Positions 12,484 to 21,131 of a stretch of 64,000 nucleotides of DNA are shown one piece after another. The translations under genes were made by a program, and so were the position numbers. The notes beneath the pieces are model-generated. The model was not told where the DNA came from, did not search any database, and saw nothing but the letters and a program-made list of their open reading frames with translations. Source of the stretch: Propionibacteriales bacterium (lineage in GTDB: Bacteria > Actinomycetota > Actinomycetes > Propionibacteriales > Nocardioidaceae). The stretch's first letter is position 1. Each line of letters begins with the position of its first letter. The DNA lies in the NCBI GenBank assembly GCA_026392465.1, contig JAPLCA010000038.1, positions 124,001-188,000 of the forward strand. The letters run 5' to 3'.

Positions 12484-13122
12484 GTGGCCCCCGAGCACGC
12501 ACCGATCCGCCGGCGTCGCGTCGGCGTCATGGGTGGCACGTTCGACCCCATCCACCACGGGCACCTCGTCGCCGCGAGCGAGGTGCAGTCGTGGTTCGAC
12601 CTCGACGAGGTCGTCTTCGTCCCCACCGGGCGTCCGTGGCAGAAGGCCGACCGTGAGGTCTCGCCGGCCGAGCACCGCTACCTCATGACGGTCATCGCGA
12701 CGGCGGCGAACCCGCGCTTCGAGGTGAGCCGGGTCGACATCGACCGCGACGGCCTCACGTACACGATCGACACGTTGCGCGAGCTGGCCGCGGCCATGCC
12801 CGACGCCGACCTGTACTTCATCACCGGTGCCGACGCGATGGCCGCGATCCTGACGTGGCGCGACCACGACGAGCTGTTCGAGCTCGCCCACTTCGTCGGT
12901 TGTACGCGTCCCGGGCACGAGATGGACGAGCAGACGCTCGCCGGCCTGCCGGCCGAGCGGATCACGCTCGTCGAGATCCCGGCGCTCGCGATCTCCTCGA
13001 CCGACTGCCGTGGACGCGTCGCGTCGGGAGAGCCGGTCTGGTACCTCGTCCCCGACGGCGTCGTGCAGTACATCGCCAAGCACCGTCTCTACTCCGCCTC
13101 CGACTCCGAGGACCCCTCATGA
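12484..13122 (+). CDS. nadD: Nicotinate-nucleotide adenylyltransferase
   Basis: This 212-aa enzyme transfers AMP from ATP to nicotinate mononucleotide in NAD synthesis. The nucleotidyltransferase motif [12 protein letters not shown] lies at about 17-28, and a variant of the ISSTxxR motif ([10 protein letters not shown]) near 175. [16 protein letters not shown] is typical of NadD. GTG 12484 is the best start; the first 12 residues are not conserved, so it may be slightly shorter. Its stop overlaps the next ATG (ATGA), coupling it to rsfS. Confidence 0.96.
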   Translation: MAPEHAPIRRRRVGVMGGTFDPIHHGHLVAASEVQSWFDLDEVVFVPTGRPWQKADREVSPAEHRYLMTVIATAANPRFEVSRVDIDRDGLTYTIDTLRELAAAMPDADLYFITGADAMAAILTWRDHDELFELAHFVGCTRPGHEMDEQTLAGLPAERITLVEIPALAISSTDCRGRVASGEPVWYLVPDGVVQYIAKHRLYSASDSEDPS

Positions 13123-13478
13123 CCGCAACCGACCGTGCCGTCGAGCTGACCCGGGTGGCTGCCGCCGCCGCGGACGAGAAGCTGGCGACCGAGATCATCG
13201 CCTTCGACGTCTCCGAGCAGCTGTTCATCACCGACGTGTTCCTGCTGTGCAGCGCCGCGAACCAGCCGCAGGCCCGCGCCATCAAGGACGCGGTCGAGGA
13301 GAAGCTGCTCGAGCAGGGCGCGAAGCCGGTGCGCCGGGAGGGCGACCGCGAGGGTCGCTGGATCCTGCTCGACTTCGCCGACGTCGTGGTGCACGTGCAG
13401 CACACCGAGGAGCGTGCCTTCTACGCCCTCGAGCGGCTGTGGAGCGACTGCCCGACGATCGACCTCGAGCTCACGTGA
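13119..13478 (+). CDS. rsfS: Ribosomal silencing factor RsfS
   Basis: This 119-aa RsfS/YbeB/Iojap protein binds L14 on the 50S subunit and blocks subunit joining in starvation. [20 protein letters not shown] [34 protein letters not shown] and [11 protein letters not shown] are the family signature. It overlaps nadD by four bases and the following phosphatase gene by four bases, so the three form a tight operon. Confidence 0.96.
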   Translation: MTATDRAVELTRVAAAAADEKLATEIIAFDVSEQLFITDVFLLCSAANQPQARAIKDAVEEKLLEQGAKPVRREGDREGRWILLDFADVVVHVQHTEERAFYALERLWSDCPTIDLELT

Positions 13479-14119
13479 CGCGCCGGGTCGTGCTCTGGCG
13501 CCACGGGCGCACGGAGTGGAACGTCGCCGGGCGGGTGCAGGGCCAGACGGACACGGCGCTCGACGAGGTCGGCGTCCGGCAGGCCGCGGCTGCGGCTGCA
13601 CGCCTGGCGTCGCTGCGACCGGTGCGGATCGTCAGCTCGGACCTGCAGCGTGCGCGGCACACGGCCGAAGAGCTGTCGCGGCTCACCGGGGTGCCGGTGG
13701 AGCTCGACGAGCGGCTGCGGGAGATGAACTTCGGTGAGCGCGAGGGCCTGACGTGGAAGGAGTCGTGGGAGCGCTTCCCCGACCTGATGAAGGCCATGCT
13801 GGAGGACCGCGAGGAGCGGTTCCCGGGAGCGGAGCTGCACGCGGAGGCGGGCGCCCGCCTGTCGGCCGCCGTGACGGAGGCGCTGGAGACGCTCGAGGAC
13901 GAGCAGACGCTGGTGGTCGTGGCGCACGGCGCGGTCCTGCGCGTGGGGGTGTGCACGTTCCTGGGCTTCCCGGAGGCCACCTGGCGCACGTTCGCGGGGC
14001 TGTCGAACTGCTCGTGGATCGCGCTGGAGCAGATCTCGCCGGAGCACGACACCCGGTGGCGGCTCACCGAGTGGAACGCGGGCACGCTGCCCGAGCCGGT
14101 GATGTCGGACGACGGGTGA
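13475..14119 (+). CDS. gpgP: Histidine phosphatase, probable glucosyl-3-phosphoglycerate phosphatase
   Basis: This 214-aa protein belongs to the histidine phosphatase (phosphoglycerate mutase-like) superfamily. The phospho-accepting histidine is in WRHGRTEWN near residue 8 and the second catalytic histidine in VVVAHGAVLR near 150. RMNFGEREGLTW-like EMNFGEREGLTW is the usual third block. In Mycobacterium tuberculosis the gene after nadD-rsfS is Rv2419c (GpgP), which makes glucosylglycerate. The same position here suggests the same role, but the fold alone does not prove it. It overlaps rsfS by four bases (GTGA). Confidence 0.85.
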   Translation: MTRRVVLWRHGRTEWNVAGRVQGQTDTALDEVGVRQAAAAAARLASLRPVRIVSSDLQRARHTAEELSRLTGVPVELDERLREMNFGEREGLTWKESWERFPDLMKAMLEDREERFPGAELHAEAGARLSAAVTEALETLEDEQTLVVVAHGAVLRVGVCTFLGFPEATWRTFAGLSNCSWIALEQISPEHDTRWRLTEWNAGTLPEPVMSDDG

Positions 14120-14196
14120 CCCCCGGTGTTTACCCGCCCCGGGGGAGGGTCTAGAGTTCTTACTCGGTGATCGACGAGTGCGAGAACCACCCGCGA

Positions 14197-14269
14197 GGGG
14201 CATTGGCGCAGTTGGTAGCGCGCTTCCATGGCATGGAAGAGGTCAGGAGTTCGAATCTCCTATGCTCCA
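14197..14269 (+). tRNA. tRNA-Ala (anticodon GGC)
   Basis: The 73-nt cloverleaf is complete. The 7-bp acceptor stem GGGGCAT/ATGCTCC has one G-U pair. The D arm is GCGC/GCGC. The anticodon stem CTTCC/GGAAG holds loop ATGGCAT, and the T arm AGGAG/CTCCT holds TTCGAAT. The anticodon GGC reads GCC (Ala). The discriminator is A, and CCA is not encoded. Confidence 0.97.
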
Positions 14270-14270
14270 C

Positions 14271-14344
14271 TCGAACGGCAGAAGGCCCCCAGTCCACGTG
14301 ACTGGGGGCCTTTCTCGTCGAGGTGGGGGCCTTCTGCCGTTCGA
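14271..14344. terminator. Nested hairpins after tRNA-Ala
   Basis: An inner hairpin has 12-bp arms (14283-14294 and 14300-14311) followed by TTTCTCG, like a rho-independent terminator. A perfect 21-bp outer inverted repeat (14271-14291 and 14324-14344) shares the left arm. The two foldings compete for GGCCCCC. Confidence 0.75.
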
Positions 14345-14414
14345 ATCAAGGATGGTGATTCGGGGAGGAGTTGGGGGTACCTCCCGCTTGCGGGGGTGCG
14401 CCAGCGAGCGAAGA

Positions 14415-14441
14415 CCCCCGGTCCGGCTGGACCGGGGGCCT
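14415..14441. terminator. Terminator for the HtaA gene
   Basis: ACCCCCGGTCC and GGACCGGGGGC flank a GGCT loop, 32 bases beyond the end of the minus-strand HtaA gene. With the tRNA hairpins it separates two convergent units. The rest of 14345-14472 shows no ORF or motif I can support. Confidence 0.6.
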
Positions 14442-14472
14442 CCACGCGATCGACGTCCCGACGACCGCCCGC

Positions 14473-17400
14473 TCAGCGCACGCGGAACTTCACCGGCCGG
14501 CTCGTCGCCGTCGTGAACGAGGCGGGGTCGCGCGGCGTGAAGGTGGCGCGGACGGCGTAGCCGCGGCGGGCGAGGCCCGCGGGGAGCCGGACCGTGGCGC
14601 GGCCGCCGCTGGTGCGGGCCGTGGCGACCTTGCGGCTGCCGAGCCGGACGGTGACGGTGCCGACCGGTGTCGTCCCGTTCGACGCCGTGAGACGGACCCG
14701 CACCAGCGCCCGCCTCGAGGCCGGAGCCCTCGACGTCTGCGACGCGCGCGAGAGCGACACGTGAGCCGCCGTCCGGGCCGGAGCCACGTCGAGCCGGACC
14801 GCCCGGGAGACGACCGCGCCGCTCGCGTTGCTGACGCGGACCCGGAAGGTCGCGCGACGGTCCGCCGTCACCACGCGGTCGAGCGTGAGCGTCGGCCCGT
14901 CCGCGTCGGCGACGGCCAGCCAGCTGGAGCCGACCCTGCGCTGCCACTGGTAGGAGAGGTCCTCGCCGGACGCCGTGACCGCGAACCGTGCCGCACGGCC
15001 GACCGTCGCGGTCATGGAGCTCGGCTGCGTCAGGATCGTCGGGGGCTCCGCCACCGGCTCGGTCCCGTCGACCTCGAAGGCGCCGACGGCGATCGGGGCC
15101 GGGGGCTTGTCCGGGTCGGCCGCGCCGCCCGAGCTGTACCAGTACGACGTCAGGCCGGTGCGTGCGTGGAAGTCCACGAACGGCTGGGGCCAGGACCCCC
15201 ACGCGTCACCCGTCCGCAGCTGGGCGCTCGCGCCATCGGGGACGTCCACCTGGACGCCCGCGTAGTCGGGCTCGACCACGAAGCCGTCCGGGTCGACCTC
15301 GACGTCGCGGTAGGTCGCCACGACGACGTCCTCGACCGGTGCGATCGGGGTCTTCTCGCCCGGGTTCTCCTGGGACGACCCGTAGCCCGACAGGTCCGCG
15401 GTGAGCCGCCCCACGCCCGCGTCGTCGACGGTGAGGACCGGGTCGCTCACCGTGAACGGCACGAGCCCGCCGTAGAAGTTCACGGTCCAGGCGCCTGACC
15501 AGGAGATCGTCGCCGACCCGTCCGCCTCCACGCGCCCTCGACCGTCGCCCAGCGTCACGAGCTGCTGGGTCCCGGGGTCGGCGTCGACGTGCTCGGCCCG
15601 TGTGGCCCAGGAGGCGGCGGTGCGCTCGTCGCCGTCGACCTGCAGCACCGAGACGTTGCCGGCCTGGGCGCGGTAGGTGCCCTCGCTGCCGTCGGAGACG
15701 CCGGCCGAGAAGTAGGACGACCCGCCGAACGGGGGCGCCTTCTGCAGCTCCTGCGAGCCCGACCACTCCAGCGTCGCACCGCTGACCCTGCCGGCCTCCG
15801 GCGCCGGAGCCTCGACGGTCAGGGTCGCGGTCCGCGAGTACGCCGTGCCGAGCGGGCTCGTCACCTTGAGCCGGAACTGCGACCCGGTCTGGTCGGTGCT
15901 GGTCTCGCGGACCGTGAGCGACGTGTCGCCGACGACGAGGTCGTCGTCGTCCGAGCCGATGGTCGTCCAGAAGCCGTCCACCCGGCGCTGCCAGCTGCTC
16001 GACGTGACCTCCGGGGACGCGAGCACCTCGGCGTTGAGGTTCGCGACGGTGCCCGGGCGGGTGCGGACGTCCCGCGGCTGGACCGCGAACCGTGGCGGGT
16101 GGGTGACGGTCAGCTGCGCCTCCTCGGAGACCACCGTGCCGGCGTCATTGGCGACCTTGAGGCGGTAGATGGTCCCGGCGGTGCTGGGTGACGCCGCGAC
16201 CGTCAGCGAGGAGCCCGTGGCGCCCTCGACGTCGGTGAAGCGCGAGGCGCCGACGACTCGTCGCTGCCACTGCAGGCTCGAGGCGCCCGAGACGTCGGCG
16301 CGGAGGCTGACGTCGCGCTGGGGCTCGTCGGCGCCGAGCTCGACGGACACGTCCTTCGGCTGCTGGTCGACCGTCGGGGTGATGCCGCCGAACGCGAGCC
16401 GCGCGTAGCCGAAGCCGTCCTTCTTCAGCGGCACGTAGAGCGAGCCGTCAGGACCCACCTTGAGCAGGGCGCGCCCGAAGGAGTAGGTCGCGTAGTCGGG
16501 CACGCGGTAGCCCACGGTCGACCCGTCGCGGCGCACGAGCTGGACGGCCTCGCCGTCGGTGTTGGCGTTGTCCGTCGCCCACATCAGGTCGCGCTGGGCG
16601 TCGTAGACCATCGAGGCGGCGAACACCGAGTAGCCGTAGTCGGGGTAGACGTCGGGGCCGCGGAAGGGCTCGCGGGCGGTGGCGACCCCGTCGACCAGGT
16701 CGACGCGCACGTAATCCTCGATCGACTGGCCGGAGCCGTGCAGCAGCACCGATCCGTCCGGGCCCGGAGTCGCCGAGGTGTACCCGTAGTAGGTCCCGAA
16801 CACCGTGCTGGTGTGCCGCGTGCCGGGGACGGGGGTGACCTGGACGGTGTCGCCCGACGGGCGCAGGTGCAGCGCCGGCAGGTAGCGGACCTCGTCGTCG
16901 ACGTAGCCGTAGCCGGTGCCGGTGGCCAGCACGTAGGAGCCGTCGCCCAGTGCGGCGAGGTCGGGGTCGGTGTCCATCTCGCCGCTCGTGAACGGCCCGC
17001 CGTACTCGACGGCACCCGCGTACTCGCCGGTGGAGGGCAGCGTCACCGTGCCCGACGCGCGGGTCCAGCCGTCGCCCTGGCGGCTGAACCGGAAGAGGGT
17101 GACCTTGCTGGCCAGGTCGGTCGCGCCCGGGTCGTCGGAGAGCACGGCGAGCTCGCCGGCGACCGGGTTCCACGCCAAGGAGCCGACGCCGGGGACCTGG
17201 GTCGCCCCGTCGTCGCCGGTCCGTCCGTCGTGCAGGCGGCCGACCACGGAGGACGTGAAGGTGCCGGTCCCGCGGTCGAACGTCAGGGACCGCACGGTCG
17301 TCCGGACCGCGGGGTCGCCGTCGCGGCTCGTCACGTAGAAGAGCGTGTCGGTGGCCGGGTCGATGGCGGTGCGCAGGTAGCGACCGGTGTAGACCTCCTC

Positions 17401-18282
17401 CGGGGCGACGGGGTGCTCGAACGGCTGGCCCACCGGCTCCATGGTGCGTGCGTCGAGCGCCCGGACGACGAGCGTGTCGCCGATCTCGGGGGCGATCTCG
17501 GCGACGTAGACGACGTCGCCCCTCGGGGAGACCTCCAGGGCACGGCTCGCCGTGCCGAGGCCGGACGTCGTGCTCACCGACATCCAGCGTCCGTCCTCGC
17601 GCAGCGCGGGGACCCCAGGACGGTCGAAGCGCTCGGTCAGGTCGGGCTTGCCACCGTCCCCGACGTACTCGATGGAGACGGGGTCGAGGGTCGTGCCCTG
17701 TCCGTAGATGGAGAAGCCCGGACCGGCGACGGCGGGGACGTCGGTCCACGTGGTGGTGCCGGACGCGGTGGTCGGCTGGACGTCGGTGACGTCGAGCTGC
17801 GCGAGCACGACGTCGACGTCGTGGTGCAGCTCGCCGCCCGGGTCGTCGCGCGTGTAGCCCGTGTGGGTGCCGCGGATCTCCTGGACGGTGGGGCTGATCG
17901 TCACGGTCAGGTCGGAGTACTTCGTGTCGAGGGCCCACTTGCCGGGCTGCACCTGGCCGTACCAGCTGCGGAAGTGGACGGAGCCGGCGAGGTCGAGGGT
18001 CGTGGTCCGGGTCTGGGGGTCGTAGCTGCCGGACTCGACCGGGAACCGGAAGGCGACCGGCGTGGTGCCGTCCCAGGCGGTGACGGTCGCGCCGTCGCCC
18101 GCCTCGGAGCCGTCACCGATGTAGGTGCGCCAGGAGTCCCTGAGGCCCCAGACGACGGAACCGGAGGTGATGGTGCTGGGCGACTCGGCGGCGACGGCGG
18201 GAGTCGTGGTCGGGATCGCGACGAGCAGCCCGGCGAGGAGGGCCGTCAGGACGACGTGGGGGAGGAGTCGGACGGGGGCCAT
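14473..18282 (-). CDS. Large secreted HtaA-domain protein with Ig-like repeats
   Basis: This is a 1269-aa exported protein. A signal peptide (LLPHVVLTALLAGLLVAIPT) precedes an HtaA domain (about 37-200, GSVVWGLRDSWRTYIGD). A beta-rich region of about 450 residues follows, resembling a PQQ/propeller-type repeat fold. Two Ig-like domains (~660-850, each with SLQWQRR or SSWQRR) come next, then a second HtaA domain (~870-1040, SGATLEWSGSQELQ), a third Ig-like domain (LSYQWQRR) and a C-terminal Ig-like domain. HtaA domains bind haemin in Corynebacterium. No LPXTG or C-terminal membrane helix is seen, so it may be released or held non-covalently. ATG 18282 follows GAAGGA. It lies downstream of a DtxR-like box and the neocarzinostatin-like gene. 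Confidence 0.87.
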   Translation of the reverse strand: MAPVRLLPHVVLTALLAGLLVAIPTTTPAVAAESPSTITSGSVVWGLRDSWRTYIGDGSEAGDGATVTAWDGTTPVAFRFPVESGSYDPQTRTTTLDLAGSVHFRSWYGQVQPGKWALDTKYSDLTVTISPTVQEIRGTHTGYTRDDPGGELHHDVDVVLAQLDVTDVQPTTASGTTTWTDVPAVAGPGFSIYGQGTTLDPVSIEYVGDGGKPDLTERFDRPGVPALREDGRWMSVSTTSGLGTASRALEVSPRGDVVYVAEIAPEIGDTLVVRALDARTMEPVGQPFEHPVAPEEVYTGRYLRTAIDPATDTLFYVTSRDGDPAVRTTVRSLTFDRGTGTFTSSVVGRLHDGRTGDDGATQVPGVGSLAWNPVAGELAVLSDDPGATDLASKVTLFRFSRQGDGWTRASGTVTLPSTGEYAGAVEYGGPFTSGEMDTDPDLAALGDGSYVLATGTGYGYVDDEVRYLPALHLRPSGDTVQVTPVPGTRHTSTVFGTYYGYTSATPGPDGSVLLHGSGQSIEDYVRVDLVDGVATAREPFRGPDVYPDYGYSVFAASMVYDAQRDLMWATDNANTDGEAVQLVRRDGSTVGYRVPDYATYSFGRALLKVGPDGSLYVPLKKDGFGYARLAFGGITPTVDQQPKDVSVELGADEPQRDVSLRADVSGASSLQWQRRVVGASRFTDVEGATGSSLTVAASPSTAGTIYRLKVANDAGTVVSEEAQLTVTHPPRFAVQPRDVRTRPGTVANLNAEVLASPEVTSSSWQRRVDGFWTTIGSDDDDLVVGDTSLTVRETSTDQTGSQFRLKVTSPLGTAYSRTATLTVEAPAPEAGRVSGATLEWSGSQELQKAPPFGGSSYFSAGVSDGSEGTYRAQAGNVSVLQVDGDERTAASWATRAEHVDADPGTQQLVTLGDGRGRVEADGSATISWSGAWTVNFYGGLVPFTVSDPVLTVDDAGVGRLTADLSGYGSSQENPGEKTPIAPVEDVVVATYRDVEVDPDGFVVEPDYAGVQVDVPDGASAQLRTGDAWGSWPQPFVDFHARTGLTSYWYSSGGAADPDKPPAPIAVGAFEVDGTEPVAEPPTILTQPSSMTATVGRAARFAVTASGEDLSYQWQRRVGSSWLAVADADGPTLTLDRVVTADRRATFRVRVSNASGAVVSRAVRLDVAPARTAAHVSLSRASQTSRAPASRRALVRVRLTASNGTTPVGTVTVRLGSRKVATARTSGGRATVRLPAGLARRGYAVRATFTPRDPASFTTATSRPVKFRVR

Positions 18283-18393
18283 GACGGTCCTTCGTGGGGG
18301 AGGAGGGTGACGAGGGGAGCAGGGGCTGCGCGTCGTGACGCGCAACGCGGACGGCGGGGGCGCGGAGTCCGGCTCCACGCCCCCGCCCGGGTC

Positions 18394-18870
18394 TCACTGG
18401 AAGGTGATGTTGGCCTGCGCCTCGATGGTCGACGACGTGCCGTTGTGCGAGGTGATCGTCACGGCGCACTGGTCGTTGGCCGCGCTGCCCTTGCAGGTGA
18501 ACGACGCGGGCTGTCCCGCGCCGGCCACCGGGATGCCGTAGTGGGCGTTGGAGTTGACCTTCTTCGCCGTGTAGCTGACGGAGATGTTGCCGTTCGCGTC
18601 GGCCGTCGTCTCCACGCCGGACGAGCACGCCGGCACCCCGAACATCCCGTAGGACTTCGTCGAGCAGGTGCCGACCTTGTAGGTGCCGTTCGCCGTGTAG
18701 CCGGAGCCGGTGACGGTGACGACCGAGCCGCTGGCGCTGGACGAGAGGCCGGTGCTCGGCGTGACGGAGATGGTGCCGGCCGCGTGCGCGACGGTCGGCA
18801 CGGCCAGGGTCGCCGCGGCGGCGGCGAGCCCGACCACGAGGGGGAGGCGGCGGGGGAGGGAGGTGCTCAT
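18394..18870 (-). CDS. Secreted neocarzinostatin-fold protein
   Basis: This 158-aa exported protein starts with a signal peptide ending at VPTVAHAAG. The mature part (ISVTPSTGLSSSASGSVVTV, VTGSGYTANGTYKVGTCS, ADANGNISVSYTAKK) matches the seven-stranded neocarzinostatin/macromomycin apoprotein fold. It has four cysteines placed for two disulphides. The classical proteins carry enediyne chromophores, but no enediyne genes are here. The family also occurs beside HtaA haem-uptake genes in actinobacteria, so a role as a surface or soluble haem/iron-complex binder is more likely. GAAGGAG precedes the ATG. It is the first gene of the minus-strand unit, 111 bases before htaA. Confidence 0.8.
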   Translation of the reverse strand: MSTSLPRRLPLVVGLAAAAATLAVPTVAHAAGTISVTPSTGLSSSASGSVVTVTGSGYTANGTYKVGTCSTKSYGMFGVPACSSGVETTADANGNISVSYTAKKVNSNAHYGIPVAGAGQPASFTCKGSAANDQCAVTITSHNGTSSTIEAQANITFQ

Positions 18871-18883
18871 GATGCTCCTTCAG

Positions 18884-18902
18884 TAAGGTTAGGCTGTCCT
18901 AA
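18884..18902. promoter_or_regulatory. DtxR/IdeR-type iron box
   Basis: On the minus strand the 19-mer TTAGGACAGCCTAACCTTA agrees with the DtxR consensus TTAGGTTAGCCTAACCTAA at 16 of 19 positions. It lies 14 bases upstream of the neocarzinostatin-like start and about 230 bases before the ABC transporter gene. Iron-replete repression of at least the HtaA unit is predicted. Confidence 0.75.
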
Positions 18903-19050
18903 CGGGTCGTACCGTAGGGGTGCCGCCCTCGGGAGCGCAAGACCCCGTCCCACGTCGCCGGTGGCCGGTGCCGGCACCGGTGCCGGCACCGGTGCTGGCG
19001 CGCGGCTCGCTCGGCGGGGTCGGCGTGTCCGAGGTCGCACCGCCCACTGT

Positions 19051-19078
19051 TTCACAAAATTTGAAGATCTACTAAGGT
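19051..19078 (+). promoter_or_regulatory. Putative promoter of the FecBCDE operon
   Basis: TTCACA (19051-19056) and TAAGGT (19073-19078) are 16 bases apart in a locally AT-rich patch, about 50 bases before the start codon. I see no clear second iron box here, so any iron control of this side would have to act from 18884-18902. Confidence 0.45.
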
Positions 19079-19131
19079 CCCCCTCAGTGATCAGTGGCAC
19101 GTCGTGTGCCGCCCGCCGACCAGGAGGCCCC

Positions 19132-20151
19132 ATGTCGTCCGTCCGTTCCGTCCTCACGAGCGTCGTGGGGGTCCTCTGCGCCGCCCTGCTGCTGTCCGCC
19201 TGCGGAGGGACGTCCACGGCGGAGGACTCCGCCTCCGGCGACTTCGAGACCGTCCGGATCAAGCACGCGCTCGGCACCGCCGAGATCACCGAGAAGCCGG
19301 AGCGGGTCGTCACCCTCGGGCAGGGGTCGGCCGAGACGGCCATCGCGCTCGGCGTCACCCCGGTCGGCATCGAGTCCTACCCGTGGGGCGCCGACGACAC
19401 CGGCTACCTGCCGTGGATCCACGAGGCCGTCACCGAGCGGGGGGACGAGCTGCCGAAGCAGTTCACGGGCGGCACCGAGCTCGACATCGAGGCGATCCTG
19501 GAGCTCGAGCCCGACCTCATCCTGGCCCCGTGGTCGGGCGTGACGCAGGAGCAGTACGACCTGCTCAGCGACATCGCCCCCACCGTCGCCTACGAGAAGG
19601 AGCCCTGGGTCATCACCTGGGAGGACCAGATCGCGACCATCGGCCGCTCGCTCGGCGAGGAGAAGGCGGCCGCCGGGCTCGTCGACGACATCGAGGAGCA
19701 GTTCGCCTCCGCCGCCAACCCGAGGTACGAGGGCCGCACGTTCTCCTTCATCTACACCAACGGTCCCGGCACGCTCGGCGTGTTCTACCCCGGGGAGCAG
19801 CGGGTCACGTTCGTCTCCGCCCTCGGCCTGGAGCCCGCGCTGAGCGAGAAGGAGCTGAAGGACTGGGAGGAGCCGGGCACCGACTCCGCCCTCATCGGCC
19901 TGGAGAACGCCGACATGCTCGACGACTCCGACGTGATCTTCACCTTCTACGCCGACGAGAAGAGCCGCAAGGAGACCGAGTCCCAGCCGCTGTACGCCGG
20001 CATCCCGGCGGTGAAGAAGGGTGCTCTCGTCGCGCCGACCGACCAGTCCTTCGTGACGGCGTCCTCGATCATCACGCCGCTGACCGTGCCGTGGGCGCTC
20101 GAGCGCTACCAGCCGATGATCGACCGAGCCCTGGCGCGGGCCGGCGCGTGA
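19132..20151 (+). CDS. Iron-siderophore/haem ABC transporter, substrate-binding lipoprotein
   Basis: This 339-aa lipoprotein has a signal peptide with lipobox LLLSACGG (Cys ~23). The two-lobed FecB/FepB-type binding fold shows PERVVTLGQGSAETAIALGV near residue 58 and LDIEAILELEPDLILAPW near 120. It should capture a ferric-siderophore or haem outside the membrane and deliver it to the two permeases encoded next. ATG 19132 follows AGGAGG. Earlier in-frame starts would read through sequence antisense to htaA. The stop overlaps the next ATG. Confidence 0.92.
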   Translation: MSSVRSVLTSVVGVLCAALLLSACGGTSTAEDSASGDFETVRIKHALGTAEITEKPERVVTLGQGSAETAIALGVTPVGIESYPWGADDTGYLPWIHEAVTERGDELPKQFTGGTELDIEAILELEPDLILAPWSGVTQEQYDLLSDIAPTVAYEKEPWVITWEDQIATIGRSLGEEKAAAGLVDDIEEQFASAANPRYEGRTFSFIYTNGPGTLGVFYPGEQRVTFVSALGLEPALSEKELKDWEEPGTDSALIGLENADMLDDSDVIFTFYADEKSRKETESQPLYAGIPAVKKGALVAPTDQSFVTASSIITPLTVPWALERYQPMIDRALARAGA

Positions 20152-21131
20152 TGCGTCGAGGGGCTCTGCTCCTCGGCCTGGTCGTCGTCCTCGGGTGCAC
20201 CGCGGCGCTGAGCGTCGTGCTCGGCGTGCGCGCCAACGAGGTCTCGGACGTCTGGGACGTGCTGACCGGTCGCGGCGACGAGTACCTGGGCCGGATCGTC
20301 GAGGCCCGCGTCCCGCGCACCGTGGTCGGCGCGGTGGTGGGAGCCGCGCTGGCCACGGCCGGGCTGCTGATCCAGGCGGTCACCCGCAACCCGCTCGCCG
20401 AGCCGGGCCTGCTCGGCGTCAGCATGGGCGCGTCGGCCGCCATCGTGACCGCCACGGCGTTCCTCGGGCTCGGGAACGGGACGGCCATGGTGTGGGTGGC
20501 GATCCCGGGCGCCCTGGTCGCCGTGGCCGTCGTCTACGCCCTCGGCCGACGCGCCGGCGGCGAGTCGGTGGTCCCGCTGATCCTCGCCGGCGCGGTCGTC
20601 AGCGCGGTGCTGGGCGCCTACGTCCAGGCGATGATCCTCACCCGACCCGACGCCTTCGACTCCTACCGCTTCTGGGTCGTCGGGTCGTTGGCCGGGGTGC
20701 GGTGGGAGACGCTGGCGATGGTGGCCCCGGTCATGCTCGTCGGTCTCGTCCTGACGGTGCTGGTCGCACCGGGCCTGAACACCGTGCAGCTCGGCGACGC
20801 CGTCGCGACCTCGCTCGGCGTCCGGGTCGCCTGGGTGCGGGTCGGGGCGCTCGCCGCGGCGACGCTCCTCGCGGCAGCAGCCACGGCCGCCGCCGGCCCG
20901 ATCGTCTTCGTCGGCCTCGCGGTGCCGCACGTGGCGCGGGCGCTGGTCGCCTCCGACCTGCGGTGGCAGGTGCCCGTGGCGCTCCTGCTCGGTGCCGCGC
21001 TGCTGGTCGGCTCCGACGTGCTGGCCCGGGTGGTGGCCCGGCCGACCGAGCTCATGGTCGGCGTCGTCACCGCGTTCCTCGGCGCCCCGTTCCTGCTCGC
21101 GGCGGTGCGACGCACGAGGGTCGCCGCGTGA
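20151..21131 (+). CDS. FecCD-type ABC transporter permease 1
   Basis: This 326-aa membrane protein of the BtuC/FecCD family has about nine or ten helices. Hallmarks are RVPRTVVGAVVGAALATAGL, QAVTRNPLAEPGLLGVSMGA and the C-terminal GPIVFVGLAVPHVARALV coupling segment. It overlaps the binding-protein stop by one base and the second permease by four. An in-frame GTG at 20148 is an equally possible start. Two different permeases suggest a FecC/FecD-like heterodimer rather than the HmuU homodimer. Confidence 0.93.
   Translation: MRRGALLLGLVVVLGCTAALSVVLGVRANEVSDVWDVLTGRGDEYLGRIVEARVPRTVVGAVVGAALATAGLLIQAVTRNPLAEPGLLGVSMGASAAIVTATAFLGLGNGTAMVWVAIPGALVAVAVVYALGRRAGGESVVPLILAGAVVSAVLGAYVQAMILTRPDAFDSYRFWVVGSLAGVRWETLAMVAPVMLVGLVLTVLVAPGLNTVQLGDAVATSLGVRVAWVRVGALAAATLLAAAATAAAGPIVFVGLAVPHVARALVASDLRWQVPVALLLGAALLVGSDVLARVVARPTELMVGVVTAFLGAPFLLAAVRRTRVAA

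Noticed and set aside
14197..14347. tRNA-associated integration site
   Set aside because: GTTCGAATC occurs in the tRNA and again near 14339, but no integrase, excisionase or compositional shift follows; nine bases are too few.
18394..18870. Enediyne antibiotic apoprotein with a biosynthetic cluster
   Set aside because: The fold matches neocarzinostatin, but there is no polyketide synthase or tailoring gene; the neighbours are iron-uptake genes.
19045..19090. A second DtxR box before the importer gene
   Set aside because: The AT-rich patch contains CAAAATTTG-like symmetry but does not align with the 19-bp DtxR consensus.
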